Assembly: GCF_017980685.1 (NCBI RefSeq)
Contig: NZ_JACXXO010000011.1
Location: 1-64,000 of the forward strand
Length of the DNA stretch: 64,000 nt
Direction: 5' to 3'
Origin: Pseudomonas iridis
Lineage (GTDB): Bacteria; Pseudomonadota; Gammaproteobacteria; Pseudomonadales; Pseudomonadaceae
The notes beneath the pieces are model-generated. The model ran no database searches, had not been told where the DNA came from, and saw only the letters and a program-made list of their open reading frames with translations. Every line of letters starts with the position of its first letter. The first letter of the stretch is position 1. A program made the translations under genes and the position numbers. Below, one piece after another: positions 17,656 through 25,454 of this stretch.

Positions 17656-18132
17656 ATGAAAACGATTTTTTCTGCCGCCGGGATTGTCCTTTGCTTGCTG
17701 ATGATCAGTCATTCGCCGGGTGTCATGGCGGCTCCGATCCAGGAAAAACCGGCCGCGGCGGCGCCCCAGAAGAAACCGCTGGCGAGCAAAAAAAATACGC
17801 CGGCCAATGTGCAGAAGAAGAAAGCTGCGCCGGTAAAGAAGCGTCCACCAGTGGCTTCCAAGTCGAAATCTGCCAGCGAAGTGGCGAAAACCAAACTGCC
17901 GTCAGCCAGACTCGACTTGAGCTTGCCCAAGGACATGGTTGAAGAGTTGAAACCACTCGGCACAGTCAATCTGCCCAAGCGCGAACCGATCCTGCCGCAA
18001 ATGTTTGGCGAGAAAAACAGCGGGTTCCAGCTCAATGGCCGTTTACTCAGCAACGAAATGCAGTTGCAACTGCGCAATGACGAGCGTCGTGAAGTCGACG
18101 GCGCAGCCCTGGATTTTGAATTCAAGCAGTAA
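17656..18132 (+). CDS. Exported Lys/Pro/Ala-rich protein, unknown function
   Basis: Protein of 158 aa with a signal peptide (to about MAAP near residue 26). Residues 30-80 are a low-complexity basic stretch rich in Lys, Pro and Ala; residues 90-158 look folded (LPKREPILPQMFGEKN). Proteins of this kind are often mislabelled as initiation factor 2-like because of the basic tract; no GTPase motif is present. ATG 17656 was chosen because it begins the signal peptide. Confidence 0.65.
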   Translation: MKTIFSAAGIVLCLLMISHSPGVMAAPIQEKPAAAAPQKKPLASKKNTPANVQKKKAAPVKKRPPVASKSKSASEVAKTKLPSARLDLSLPKDMVEELKPLGTVNLPKREPILPQMFGEKNSGFQLNGRLLSNEMQLQLRNDERREVDGAALDFEFKQ

Positions 18133-18297
18133 ATCCAATGCATCTGTGAGCCCTGAACCAGACGCTTTGTCGGAGACTGGTCAGTCACATTCACTTATCC
18201 GTAAAAACCCCGGCGCAGGGAATTTTAAACAGCCGTTTTAGCGGTTACCCTGTCCGTGTCCCTTTCACACATTGCCCCTCGCGAGGATTTGTTCGTC

Positions 18298-18552
18298 ATG
18301 AAATGCCGTGAAGGCTGTGGCGCCTGCTGCATTGCCCCCTCCATCAGCTCGGCGATTCCCGGCATGCCTGATGGCAAACCTGCCGGCGAACGTTGCGTGC
18401 AACTCTCGGTCGAAAACCTGTGCAGCATTTTCGGCCGCCCGGAGCGCCCGGCTGTCTGTTCGGGCTTTGCCGCCGATGTCGAAGTCTGTGGCGATAGCCA
18501 GGAAGAGGCGATCAAGCTGATCGGCTGGTGGGAGCAAATGACGGCGGCCTGA
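18298..18552 (+). CDS. YkgJ-family cysteine cluster protein
   Basis: Protein of 84 aa. It has CREGCGACC at residues 3-11 and further cysteines at GERCVQL, NLCSIF, AVCSGF and EVCGD, the zinc or iron-sulfur cluster family formerly UPF0153. The molecular role is not established. The start has GAGGA upstream; longer upstream frames were rejected. Confidence 0.8.
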   Translation: MKCREGCGACCIAPSISSAIPGMPDGKPAGERCVQLSVENLCSIFGRPERPAVCSGFAADVEVCGDSQEEAIKLIGWWEQMTAA

Positions 18553-18593
18553 TGTGTCAAACGAACGGAACTTCAACAATAAGGAAAAAGACT

Positions 18594-19199
18594 ATGGGTT
18601 CGCTGCATCGTATTGCTGTGTTGTGTGGTTTGACCGCCGTACTGGCCACCTCGCTGGCGCAGGCTGAAGACTGGAAAGTCGCCAGGAACGAGGACGGCAT
18701 CAAGGTTTCCCTGAGCGAAATCCCGGGATCGGACTACAAGTCCTATCAGGGCGTAACGTTGATGAAGACCACTGTCGCCAAGTTGCGTGCACTGCAGGAC
18801 GATGTGACAGGCGCTTGTGCATGGATTTACGAATGCAAAACCCAGAAGCTGCTCAAGCACGAAGGTGATCAGAGTTGGACTTACACCCAGTTCAATACGC
18901 CGTGGCCCGTGACTCCGCGTGATTCGGCAACGCATGTCACCACCGTCGAAGGCGCCGATGGCAGTCTGACTCGCACGCTTGAAGGTGTGCCGACGTACAT
19001 TCCGGAAGAAAAAGGTTTTGTCCGCGTGGCCCAGGTCAAGGGTTTCTGGAAGTTCGTGCCCAAAGGCGATCAGGTTGAAGTGACCTATCAAGTGCACACC
19101 GAGCCAGGCGGCAGTGTCCCGGCGATGGTTGCCAACAAGTTCGTTGTCGATGCGCCGTTCAACACCCTTAAAGCTCTTAAAGAGCGCGCCGAGAAGTAA
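18594..19199 (+). CDS. Exported START-domain lipid-binding-like protein
   Basis: Protein of 201 aa with a signal peptide ending LAQAE (about residue 22) and a START-like domain over most of the rest: WKVARNEDGIKV, ACAWIYECK, FNTPWPVTPRDS and GFWKFVPKGDQVEVTYQVH. START domains bind hydrophobic ligands; the periplasmic bacterial members are of unknown function. AAGGAAAAAG precedes the ATG. A terminator follows closely. Confidence 0.85.
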   Translation: MGSLHRIAVLCGLTAVLATSLAQAEDWKVARNEDGIKVSLSEIPGSDYKSYQGVTLMKTTVAKLRALQDDVTGACAWIYECKTQKLLKHEGDQSWTYTQFNTPWPVTPRDSATHVTTVEGADGSLTRTLEGVPTYIPEEKGFVRVAQVKGFWKFVPKGDQVEVTYQVHTEPGGSVPAMVANKFVVDAPFNTLKALKERAEK

Positions 19200-19213
19200 T
19201 TCCCGTCTTAATG

Positions 19214-19245
19214 AAACGCCCCGATCGATTCGGGGCGTTTTGTTT
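19214..19245 (+). terminator. Rho-independent terminator after the START-domain gene
   Basis: AAACGCCCCGA, loop TCGA, TTCGGGGCGTTTT, then a T-rich tail. Confidence 0.88.
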
Positions 19246-19512
19246 TGCGGTTTATATTGTGTTTCCAGATATGCGTTGAACGAAATTTTCACAACGCGTT
19301 CAAGACAATCCGCCCGCGCTGTTTCCATGCTGTCCCGTGGTCATTACTTCAAATGAATGTGTCTGGTGACAGGGCAGTAATCAATGGCAATGGTGCCGGT
19401 GATCATGCAACATTTGCGCACTGCGCACGCCCCGGGGTCTGGAATGACCAATAGAGGGCATGGCGCCGCTGTATTTTTTGCAACTTCAACTTCCAATGGG
19501 TCCTAAAACGAC
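19246..19512. other. Intergenic, no gene seen
   Basis: AT-richer stretch before the sulfatase-fold gene; it presumably contains that gene's promoter. No clear operator or repeat was recognised. Confidence 0.4.
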
Positions 19513-21606
19513 ATGGCAAACCCGGACGCCCTGAATCAGCAGCGATCTTCCAGTCGCCTGCTGCAACCGACCGTCAAATCGCATCTGGCCTACACGCTGC
19601 TCTGTGCGCTGGTCATGATGGTGATGTTTTCCGTGCTGCGCCTCGCGCTGCTGGTCTACAACCGCGAGATGATCCTCGACACCCCGGCTGCGACGTTCCT
19701 CGAAGCGTTCGCCAACGGCTTGCGCTTCGACCTGCGCCTGGTGGTTTACTTGAGCATTCCGCTGGTACTGGCGCTGTTCAGTGCCCGCGCCATGGCGGCG
19801 CGCGGCTTCTTCCGGCTGTGGCTGACCGTTGCGTCGAGCATCGCGCTGTTCCTCGGTCTGATGGAAATGGACTTCTACCGTGAGTTTCACCAGCGCCTCA
19901 ACGGTCTGGTCTTCCAGTACGTGAAGGAAGACCCGAAAACCGTGATGAGCATGCTCTGGTACGGTTTCCCGGTGGTGCGCTATCTGTTGGCGTGGGCTAT
20001 CGGCACGGTGATTCTGACGCTGGCGTTCAAAGGCGCCGACCGTGCCACGCGTCCGCGCGGGCCTTTCAGCGGTGGCACTGTCAGCTCCCGTCAGGTGGCG
20101 CCGTGGTACACCCGTCTTGCGGTGTTCGTGGTTTGTCTGCTGATTTGCGTGGTCGCTGCACGCGGCACCCTGCGTCAAGGCCCGCCAATGCGCTGGGGTG
20201 ACGTGTACACCACCGACTCCAACTTCGCCAACCAGCTCGGCCTTAACGCCACGCTGTCGTTGATCGCTGCCGCCAAGTCACGCATGGGCGAGGACCGCGA
20301 CAACATCTGGAAAGCCACGCTGCCGCAAGAGCAAGCGCAGCAAATCGTCCGCGACATGCTGGTGCTGCCGCAAGACAAGCTGGTCGATACTGAAACCGCC
20401 GCTGTGCGCCGTGACTACACGCCGGACGCCGACAAGACCCTGCCAATCAAGAACGTCGTCGTGATCCTGATGGAAAGCTTCGCCGGTCATTCGGTCGGCG
20501 CTCTGGGAAGCCCTGGCAACATCACGCCGTACTTCGACCAATTGTCGAAAGAAGGCCTGCTGTTCGACCGCTTCTTCTCCAACGGCACCCACACCCACCA
20601 GGGCATGTTCGCCACCATGGCGTGCTTCCCGAACCTGCCAGGTTTCGAATACCTGATGCAGACCCCGGAAGGCAGCCACAAGCTGTCCGGCCTGCCGCAA
20701 CTGCTCAGCGCCCGCGACTACGATGACGTGTATGTCTACAACGGCGATTTCGCCTGGGACAACCAGTCGGGTTTCTTCAGCAACCAGGGCATGACCAACT
20801 TCATCGGGCGTAACGATTTCGTCAATCCGGTGTTCTCCGATCCGACGTGGGGCGTATCCGACCAAGACATGTTCAACCGTGGTCTGGAGGAATTGAAGGC
20901 TCGCGACGGCAAGGACAAGAAACCGTTCTATGCCTTGCTGCAAACCTTGTCCAACCACACGCCATACGCATTGCCGACGCCGTTGCCGGTCGAGCGTGTG
21001 ACCGACCGTGGCAGTCTCAACGAACACCTGACCGCCATGCGCTACTCCGACTGGGCACTGGGTCAGTTCTTCGAGAAGGCGCGCAAGGAGCCGTACTTCA
21101 AGGAGACGCTGTTCGTGGTCGTTGGTGACCATGGTTTCGGCAATGAGCAACAGATCACTCAAATGGACCTTGGTCGTTTCAACGTGCCGATGCTGATGAT
21201 TGCTCCGGGGATGCAAGAGAAGTTCGGCCAGCTTGACCACACAGTGGGCACCCAGATCGACATCGTGCCGACCATCATGGGTCGCATCGGTGGTGACGTC
21301 CTGCACCAGTGCTGGGGCCGCGACTTGCTCAATCTGCCGGAAGGCGACAAGGGTTTCGGCGTGATCAAGCCGTCCGGCAGCGATCAGACCGTGGCTCTGC
21401 TTACCGCCGACCGCGTGCTGGTTCTGCCCAAAGAGATGCCACCGAAACTCTATCGCTACGAACTGGGTGCAAACCCGAAAGGCGAAGTGATTCCGGCGTC
21501 GGAAGATGAGGCGGCACTGAAGCAGAAACTTGAGTCGTTCATTCAGACGGCGACTAAAAGCCTGATCGACAACACCGCCGGTGTTGTTGATGGCAAGCCA
21601 GACTGA
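19513..21606 (+). CDS. LTA-synthase-family sulfatase-fold membrane phosphotransferase
   Basis: Protein of 697 aa. About five membrane helices fill residues 20-230. The periplasmic alkaline-phosphatase superfamily domain (about 310-620) has metal-site motifs VVILMESFAG and VVVGDHGFG, and a candidate catalytic threonine in NGTHTH (Thr359/Thr361). Family members transfer phosphoglycerol or related head groups from phospholipid to glycans (for example osmoregulated periplasmic glucans) or to lipoteichoic acid in Gram-positives. In a Pseudomonas, modification of periplasmic glucan or lipid is the likely role. It stands alone with its own terminator. Confidence 0.85.
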   Translation: MANPDALNQQRSSSRLLQPTVKSHLAYTLLCALVMMVMFSVLRLALLVYNREMILDTPAATFLEAFANGLRFDLRLVVYLSIPLVLALFSARAMAARGFFRLWLTVASSIALFLGLMEMDFYREFHQRLNGLVFQYVKEDPKTVMSMLWYGFPVVRYLLAWAIGTVILTLAFKGADRATRPRGPFSGGTVSSRQVAPWYTRLAVFVVCLLICVVAARGTLRQGPPMRWGDVYTTDSNFANQLGLNATLSLIAAAKSRMGEDRDNIWKATLPQEQAQQIVRDMLVLPQDKLVDTETAAVRRDYTPDADKTLPIKNVVVILMESFAGHSVGALGSPGNITPYFDQLSKEGLLFDRFFSNGTHTHQGMFATMACFPNLPGFEYLMQTPEGSHKLSGLPQLLSARDYDDVYVYNGDFAWDNQSGFFSNQGMTNFIGRNDFVNPVFSDPTWGVSDQDMFNRGLEELKARDGKDKKPFYALLQTLSNHTPYALPTPLPVERVTDRGSLNEHLTAMRYSDWALGQFFEKARKEPYFKETLFVVVGDHGFGNEQQITQMDLGRFNVPMLMIAPGMQEKFGQLDHTVGTQIDIVPTIMGRIGGDVLHQCWGRDLLNLPEGDKGFGVIKPSGSDQTVALLTADRVLVLPKEMPPKLYRYELGANPKGEVIPASEDEAALKQKLESFIQTATKSLIDNTAGVVDGKPD

Positions 21607-21620
21607 TTTGTCCGCGCAAT

Positions 21621-21655
21621 AAAAAAGAGGCCCTTTTTCAAGGGCCTCTTTTTTT
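21621..21655. terminator. Bidirectional terminator between convergent genes
   Basis: AAAAAAGAGGCCCTT, short loop, AAGGGCCTCTTTTTTT serves the phosphotransferase gene and the convergent DUF3309 gene. Confidence 0.92.
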
Positions 21656-21669
21656 GTCTGTCAGATCGT

Positions 21670-21822
21670 TTATATCCGACCGAGTAACAGCAGCACCAGC
21701 AGCACGACCAACACCACGCCGATAATGCCCGATGGACCATAACCCCAACTTCTGGAGTGCGGGAAGACCGGCAGACCACCGATCAGCAACAGGATCAGGA
21801 TAATGATAAGAATTGTGCCCAT
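21670..21822 (-). CDS. DUF3309 small hydrophobic protein
   Basis: Protein of 50 aa reading MGTILIIIILILLLIGGLP, then a short polar stretch (HSRSWGYGPSG) and a second hydrophobic run (VVLVVLLVLLLLGRI). This is the pattern of DUF3309/YtjA-like two-helix membrane peptides, often stress-induced. AAGGAAATCACC precedes the start. Confidence 0.85.
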   Translation of the reverse strand: MGTILIIILILLLIGGLPVFPHSRSWGYGPSGIIGVVLVVLLVLLLLGRI

Positions 21823-21984
21823 GGTGATTTCCTTGTTGATAGCGTTCGAGAAGTCTTGGTTTTTCAGGGCGACTGGAAACTAACTAATTCCAGACGGCTT
21901 ACAAATTCCGACTGGTATCAATGAAAGAAAATTCAATGTTTTTTTAAGATATTTGGATTGCTTGCTTATTTCCTTTGAAGCATA

Positions 21985-22062
21985 AGATCAAAAGATCGCA
22001 GCCTTCGGCAGCTCCTACACCTTTCCCTGTAGGAGCTGCCGAAGGCTGCGATCTTTTGATCT
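21985..22062. repeat. Long perfect palindrome of REP type
   Basis: Two perfectly complementary 35-nt arms (21985-22019 and 22028-22062) with an 8-nt spacer. The arms contain GATCGCAGCCTTCGGCAGC. It differs from the REPINs at 5322, 9793 and 25360 and represents a second repeat family common in fluorescens-group intergenic regions. Confidence 0.9.
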
Positions 22063-22150
22063 TGCATTCAGCAACTTGATGGAGCGTGGGTGGACACCGT
22101 TCCTTCGCTACACTCGGCGAATCTTTCCCGGAACAACAAGGCTGTCTGCT

Positions 22151-22966
22151 ATGCAAAATCGCATGATGATCACTGGCGCGGGCTCAGGCCTGGGTCGCGA
22201 AATCGCGCTGCGCTGGGCGCGTGAAGGCTGGCAACTGGCCTTGTCCGACGTCAGCGAACCCGGTCTGCAGGAAACCTTGAAACAGGTCCGTGAGGTTGGC
22301 GGCGACGGTTTTATCCAGCGCTGCGATGTGCGTGATTACAGCCAGCTCACCGCGTTCGCCCAGGCTTGCGAAGAGAAGCTTGGCGGTATCGATATCATCG
22401 TCAACAACGCCGGTGTCGCTTCCGGCGGGTTCTTCAGCGAACTGTCGCTGGAAGACTGGGACTGGCAGATAGCGATCAACCTGATGGGCGTGGTCAAGGG
22501 CTGCAAGGCGTTCCTGCCATTGCTTGAGCAAAGCAAAGGCAAGATCATCAACATCGCCTCCATGGCGGCGCTGATGCAAGGCCCGGCCATGAGCAACTAC
22601 AACGTCGCCAAGGCGGGTGTGGTGGCATTGTCGGAAAGCCTGTTGATCGAACTGGCACAACAGGAAGTCGGCGTGCATGTGGTCTGCCCGTCGTTCTTCC
22701 AGACCAACTTGCTCGACTCGTTCCGTGGCCCGACCCCGGCGATGAAAGCGCAGGTCGGCAAGTTGCTGGAAAGTTCGCCGATCAGCGCAGCGGACATCGC
22801 CGAGTACATCTATCAGCAAGTAGCGGCCGGCGAATTCATGATCTTGCCCCACGAACAAGGGCGCATGGCGTGGGCGATCAAACAGAAGAATCCGCAACTG
22901 CTCTACAACGAGATGACCTCCATGGCCGAGAAAATGCGCGCCAAGGCCAAACAAAACAACGGTTGA
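22151..22966 (+). CDS. Short-chain dehydrogenase/reductase
   Basis: Protein of 271 aa with the Rossmann motif TGAGSGLGREIA, NNAG at about 85, and the catalytic Ser-Tyr-Lys set (NIASMAALMQGPAMSNYNVAKAG region, residues about 137-158). Cofactor and substrate are not evident. ATG 22151 was chosen because it places the TGxxxGxG motif near the N-terminus as is usual; the frame upstream to 22076 lacks family character. Confidence 0.85.
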   Translation: MQNRMMITGAGSGLGREIALRWAREGWQLALSDVSEPGLQETLKQVREVGGDGFIQRCDVRDYSQLTAFAQACEEKLGGIDIIVNNAGVASGGFFSELSLEDWDWQIAINLMGVVKGCKAFLPLLEQSKGKIINIASMAALMQGPAMSNYNVAKAGVVALSESLLIELAQQEVGVHVVCPSFFQTNLLDSFRGPTPAMKAQVGKLLESSPISAADIAEYIYQQVAAGEFMILPHEQGRMAWAIKQKNPQLLYNEMTSMAEKMRAKAKQNNG

Positions 22967-23029
22967 TCTTGTCCGTAACACTTCCCGTCGTTAGGGTGGC
23001 CGCAATGGTCACCCTGTCGAGACGCGATA

Positions 23030-23362
23030 ATGCTCAATTACTTGTGGTTCTTCCTCGCGGCATTATTTGAAATCGCCGGTTGTTTCGCCTTCTTCATGTG
23101 GCTGCGTCAGGGCAAAAGTGCGCTGTGGGTAATCCCGGCGCTGCTCAGCCTGACGTTGTTTGCGTTGTTATTGACGCGCGTTGAAGCGGCCTACGCCGGG
23201 CGTGCCTATGCCGCTTACGGCGGGATCTACATCGTGGCGTCTATCGGTTGGCTGGCCGTGGTCGAGCGGGTTCGGCCATTGGGCTCGGACTGGATCGGCG
23301 TGGCACTGTGCGTGATCGGTGCCAGCGTGATTCTGTTCGGGCCGCGCTTTTCTGCTGCTTGA
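23030..23362 (+). CDS. YnfA-family inner membrane protein
   Basis: Protein of 110 aa with four membrane helices and family motifs FEIAGCFAFFMWLR, RVEAAYAGRAYAAYGG and a C-terminal DWIGVALCVIGASVILFGPR region. UPF0060 proteins resemble small multidrug resistance transporters; efflux activity is reported for some but not general. Single-gene unit. Confidence 0.9.
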   Translation: MLNYLWFFLAALFEIAGCFAFFMWLRQGKSALWVIPALLSLTLFALLLTRVEAAYAGRAYAAYGGIYIVASIGWLAVVERVRPLGSDWIGVALCVIGASVILFGPRFSAA

Positions 23363-23510
23363 GATGAGGGCTGTTTAACAATTTGCGGGAAATGTCTGAA
23401 GGGCGGCGCGCTGAAGGGTTGTAGGGCATTACTGATTTGCCCGCGATGCATTGAACCGGCGCCGTAAGCCGCGCATCTTCATTGCTCGCTAACCCTGAAG
23501 GACGAATCTC

Positions 23511-23696
23511 ATGCTTGTACTCAGCCGTGTCGTTGGTGAGTTGATTTCAATTGGTGACGACATCACCGTGCGCGTTCTGTCAGTGAACGGTGCAAGTGTG
23601 CGCTTTGGCGTGGAGGCACCCAAGAAGGTCAATGTGCATCGCGCGGAAGTCTACGAGCGGATTCAGCGTAAACAGGCCTTGGAAAAGGCCCGTTGA
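23511..23696 (+). CDS. csrA: CsrA/RsmA-family RNA-binding regulator
   Basis: Protein of 61 aa that binds GGA motifs in mRNA leaders and controls translation. The two residues known to be critical in CsrA, Leu4 and Arg44 (VHRAEVYERI), are present, and LSRVVGELISIGDDI is canonical. Fluorescens-group strains carry several paralogues (RsmA, RsmE and others); which one this is cannot be settled from the window. Confidence 0.93.
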   Translation: MLVLSRVVGELISIGDDITVRVLSVNGASVRFGVEAPKKVNVHRAEVYERIQRKQALEKAR

Positions 23697-23700
23697 GGTT

Positions 23701-23928
23701 TCAGTCAAACAGATGCTTGGGCACGTCATGCTTGAGCATCAATTGGCACTGCTCGCTGTCGGGATCAAAAACAATCAATGCCTGGCCCTTGGTCAGCGCC
23801 TGACGCACGCGCAGTACGCGGGTTTCCAGCGGAGTGTCGTCGCCGTTGTCGGTACCGTCGCGGGTGACGAAATCTTCGATCAGGCGGGTGAGGGTGTCGA
23901 CTTCAAGAGCGTCGTAAGGGATGAGCAT
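23701..23928 (-). CDS. YheU-family (UPF0270) protein
   Basis: Protein of 75 aa starting MLIPYDALEVDTL, with FVTRDGTD and an acidic C-terminal part, as in UPF0270. ATG 23928 has GAGG 5 bases upstream and gives the family N-terminus; the GTG two codons earlier is less likely. Function unknown. It is convergent with the csrA paralogue, with only 4 bases between stops. Confidence 0.8.
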   Translation of the reverse strand: MLIPYDALEVDTLTRLIEDFVTRDGTDNGDDTPLETRVLRVRQALTKGQALIVFDPDSEQCQLMLKHDVPKHLFD

Positions 23929-24009
23929 GGGCACCTCGGCTAAATCAATGTCGCGATGCTACGGCGATTGATCTTCGCCTGCCAGTTTTGTGTTGCCTGA
24001 TACGGCCGC

Positions 24010-24072
24010 ATCGCGAGCAGGCTCACTCCTGCATTGGAGTGCGTTCCCCGTAGGAGTGAGCCTGCTCGCGAT
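24010..24072. repeat. REP-like inverted repeat, third type
   Basis: Arms 24010-24030 and 24052-24072 (core GCGAGCAGGCTCACTCCT) are inverted around a 21-bp spacer. Another repeat class of this Pseudomonas group. Confidence 0.85.
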
Positions 24073-24096
24073 AGCCATAGTCCAGTCAATAAAAAA

Positions 24097-25287
24097 TCAG
24101 CTATCTGAACGCTGCCCCACCAGACTGTCCACCGGTGGCACCCGCGTATCGCTTTCCATCTGCGTGTCGTGCTCGATCTGATGACTGAAGCGGTCCAGCG
24201 AAGCATTCGCCGGCGCTGCGTCGCTGGCGAATACCGGCGGGCTCAGGATATACGCCCCGAGCAAGCGGCTCAGCGCTGCCAGGCTGTCGATGTGCGTACG
24301 CTCATAGCCGTGAGTCGCATCGCAGCCAAAGGCGAGCAGGGCGGTGCGGATGTCGTGGCCGGCGGTCACCGCCGAATGCGCGTCGCTGAAGTAATAACGG
24401 AACAGATCACGGCGCACCGGCAACTCGTTTTCACTGGCCAGGCGCAGCAAGTGCCGCGACAAGTGATAGTCGTACGGCCCGCCGGAGTCCTGCATCGCCA
24501 CACTCACCGCGTGTTCGCTGGAGTGCTGGCCCGGCGCGACCGGTGCGATGTCGATGCCGACAAACTCACTGACGTCCCATGGTAAGGCCGCCGCTGCACC
24601 GCTGCCGGTTTCCTCGGTGATGGTGAACAGCGGATGACAGTCGATCATCAGTTCCTGACCGCTGTCGACGATGGCTTTGAGTGCCGCGAGCAGCGCTGCG
24701 ACGCCAGCCTTGTCATCGAGGTGACGGGCACTGATGTGGCCGCTTTCGGTGAATTCCGGCAATGGATCGAACGCCACCACGTCACCGACGTTAATGCCCA
24801 GCGACTCGCAGTCGGCCCGGGTTGCGCAGTAGGCATCCAGGCGCAGTTCGACGTGATCCCAACTGATGGGCATCTCGTCAACGGCGGTATTGAACGCATG
24901 CCCGGAGGCCATCAGCGGTAACACGCTGCCGCGAATCACACCGTTGTCGGTGAACAGGCTGACGCGACTGCCCTCGGCAAAACGGCTTGACCAGCAGCCG
25001 ACCGGTGCGAGCGTCAACCGACCGTTGTCTTTGACCGCACGGACCGCGGCACCGATGGTGTCCAGGTGCGCGGAGACGGCGCGGTCTGGGCTGTTCTTTT
25101 TACCCTTGAGCGTCGCGCGAATGGTGCCGCGTCGGGTCATCTCGAACGGAATGCCGAGTTCTTCCAGACGCTCGGCAACATAACGCACGATGGTGTCGGT
25201 AAACCCGGTGGGGCTGGGAATGGCGAGCATTTCCAGCAGAACTTTTTGCAGATAGTTGAGATCCGGTTCGGGGGTTTGGAGGGTCAT
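24097..25287 (-). CDS. M42-family peptidase of the NAGGN osmoprotectant system
   Basis: Protein of 396 aa. Candidate binuclear metal ligands lie in SAHLDTIGA, HLDDKAGV, ITEETGSG, VGIDIAP and the C-terminal DATHGYERTH. It is related to M42 aminopeptidases and is the conserved third gene of the N-acetylglutaminylglutamine amide cluster; its role is probably turnover or processing of the osmolyte, not proven. ATG 25287 has AGGAG upstream; the extension to 25311 was dropped. Downstream of ngg, separated by a REPIN. Confidence 0.88.
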   Translation of the reverse strand: MTLQTPEPDLNYLQKVLLEMLAIPSPTGFTDTIVRYVAERLEELGIPFEMTRRGTIRATLKGKKNSPDRAVSAHLDTIGAAVRAVKDNGRLTLAPVGCWSSRFAEGSRVSLFTDNGVIRGSVLPLMASGHAFNTAVDEMPISWDHVELRLDAYCATRADCESLGINVGDVVAFDPLPEFTESGHISARHLDDKAGVAALLAALKAIVDSGQELMIDCHPLFTITEETGSGAAAALPWDVSEFVGIDIAPVAPGQHSSEHAVSVAMQDSGGPYDYHLSRHLLRLASENELPVRRDLFRYYFSDAHSAVTAGHDIRTALLAFGCDATHGYERTHIDSLAALSRLLGAYILSPPVFASDAAPANASLDRFSHQIEHDTQMESDTRVPPVDSLVGQRSDS

Positions 25288-25359
25288 GGAAACTCCTGAT
25301 GGTTTGAGCACATCGATGGTTTCGATGAGAAAAGAATTTGTATTGCCTGATCGGGCCTC

Positions 25360-25430
25360 ATCGCTGGCAAGCCAGCTCCCACATGTTTTGTGTGTACTTG
25401 AGAACCTGTGGGAGCTGGCTTGCCAGCGAT
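25360..25430. repeat. REPIN, copy 3
   Basis: Arms 25360-25380 onward and 25405-25430 match those of copies 1 and 2 but in the reverse arrangement (the complement arm first) with a short spacer. It lies between ngg and the M42 peptidase gene, inside the osmolyte operon. Confidence 0.88.
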
Positions 25431-25454
25431 AGCGTCAGTCCAGCAACCAAGCAA

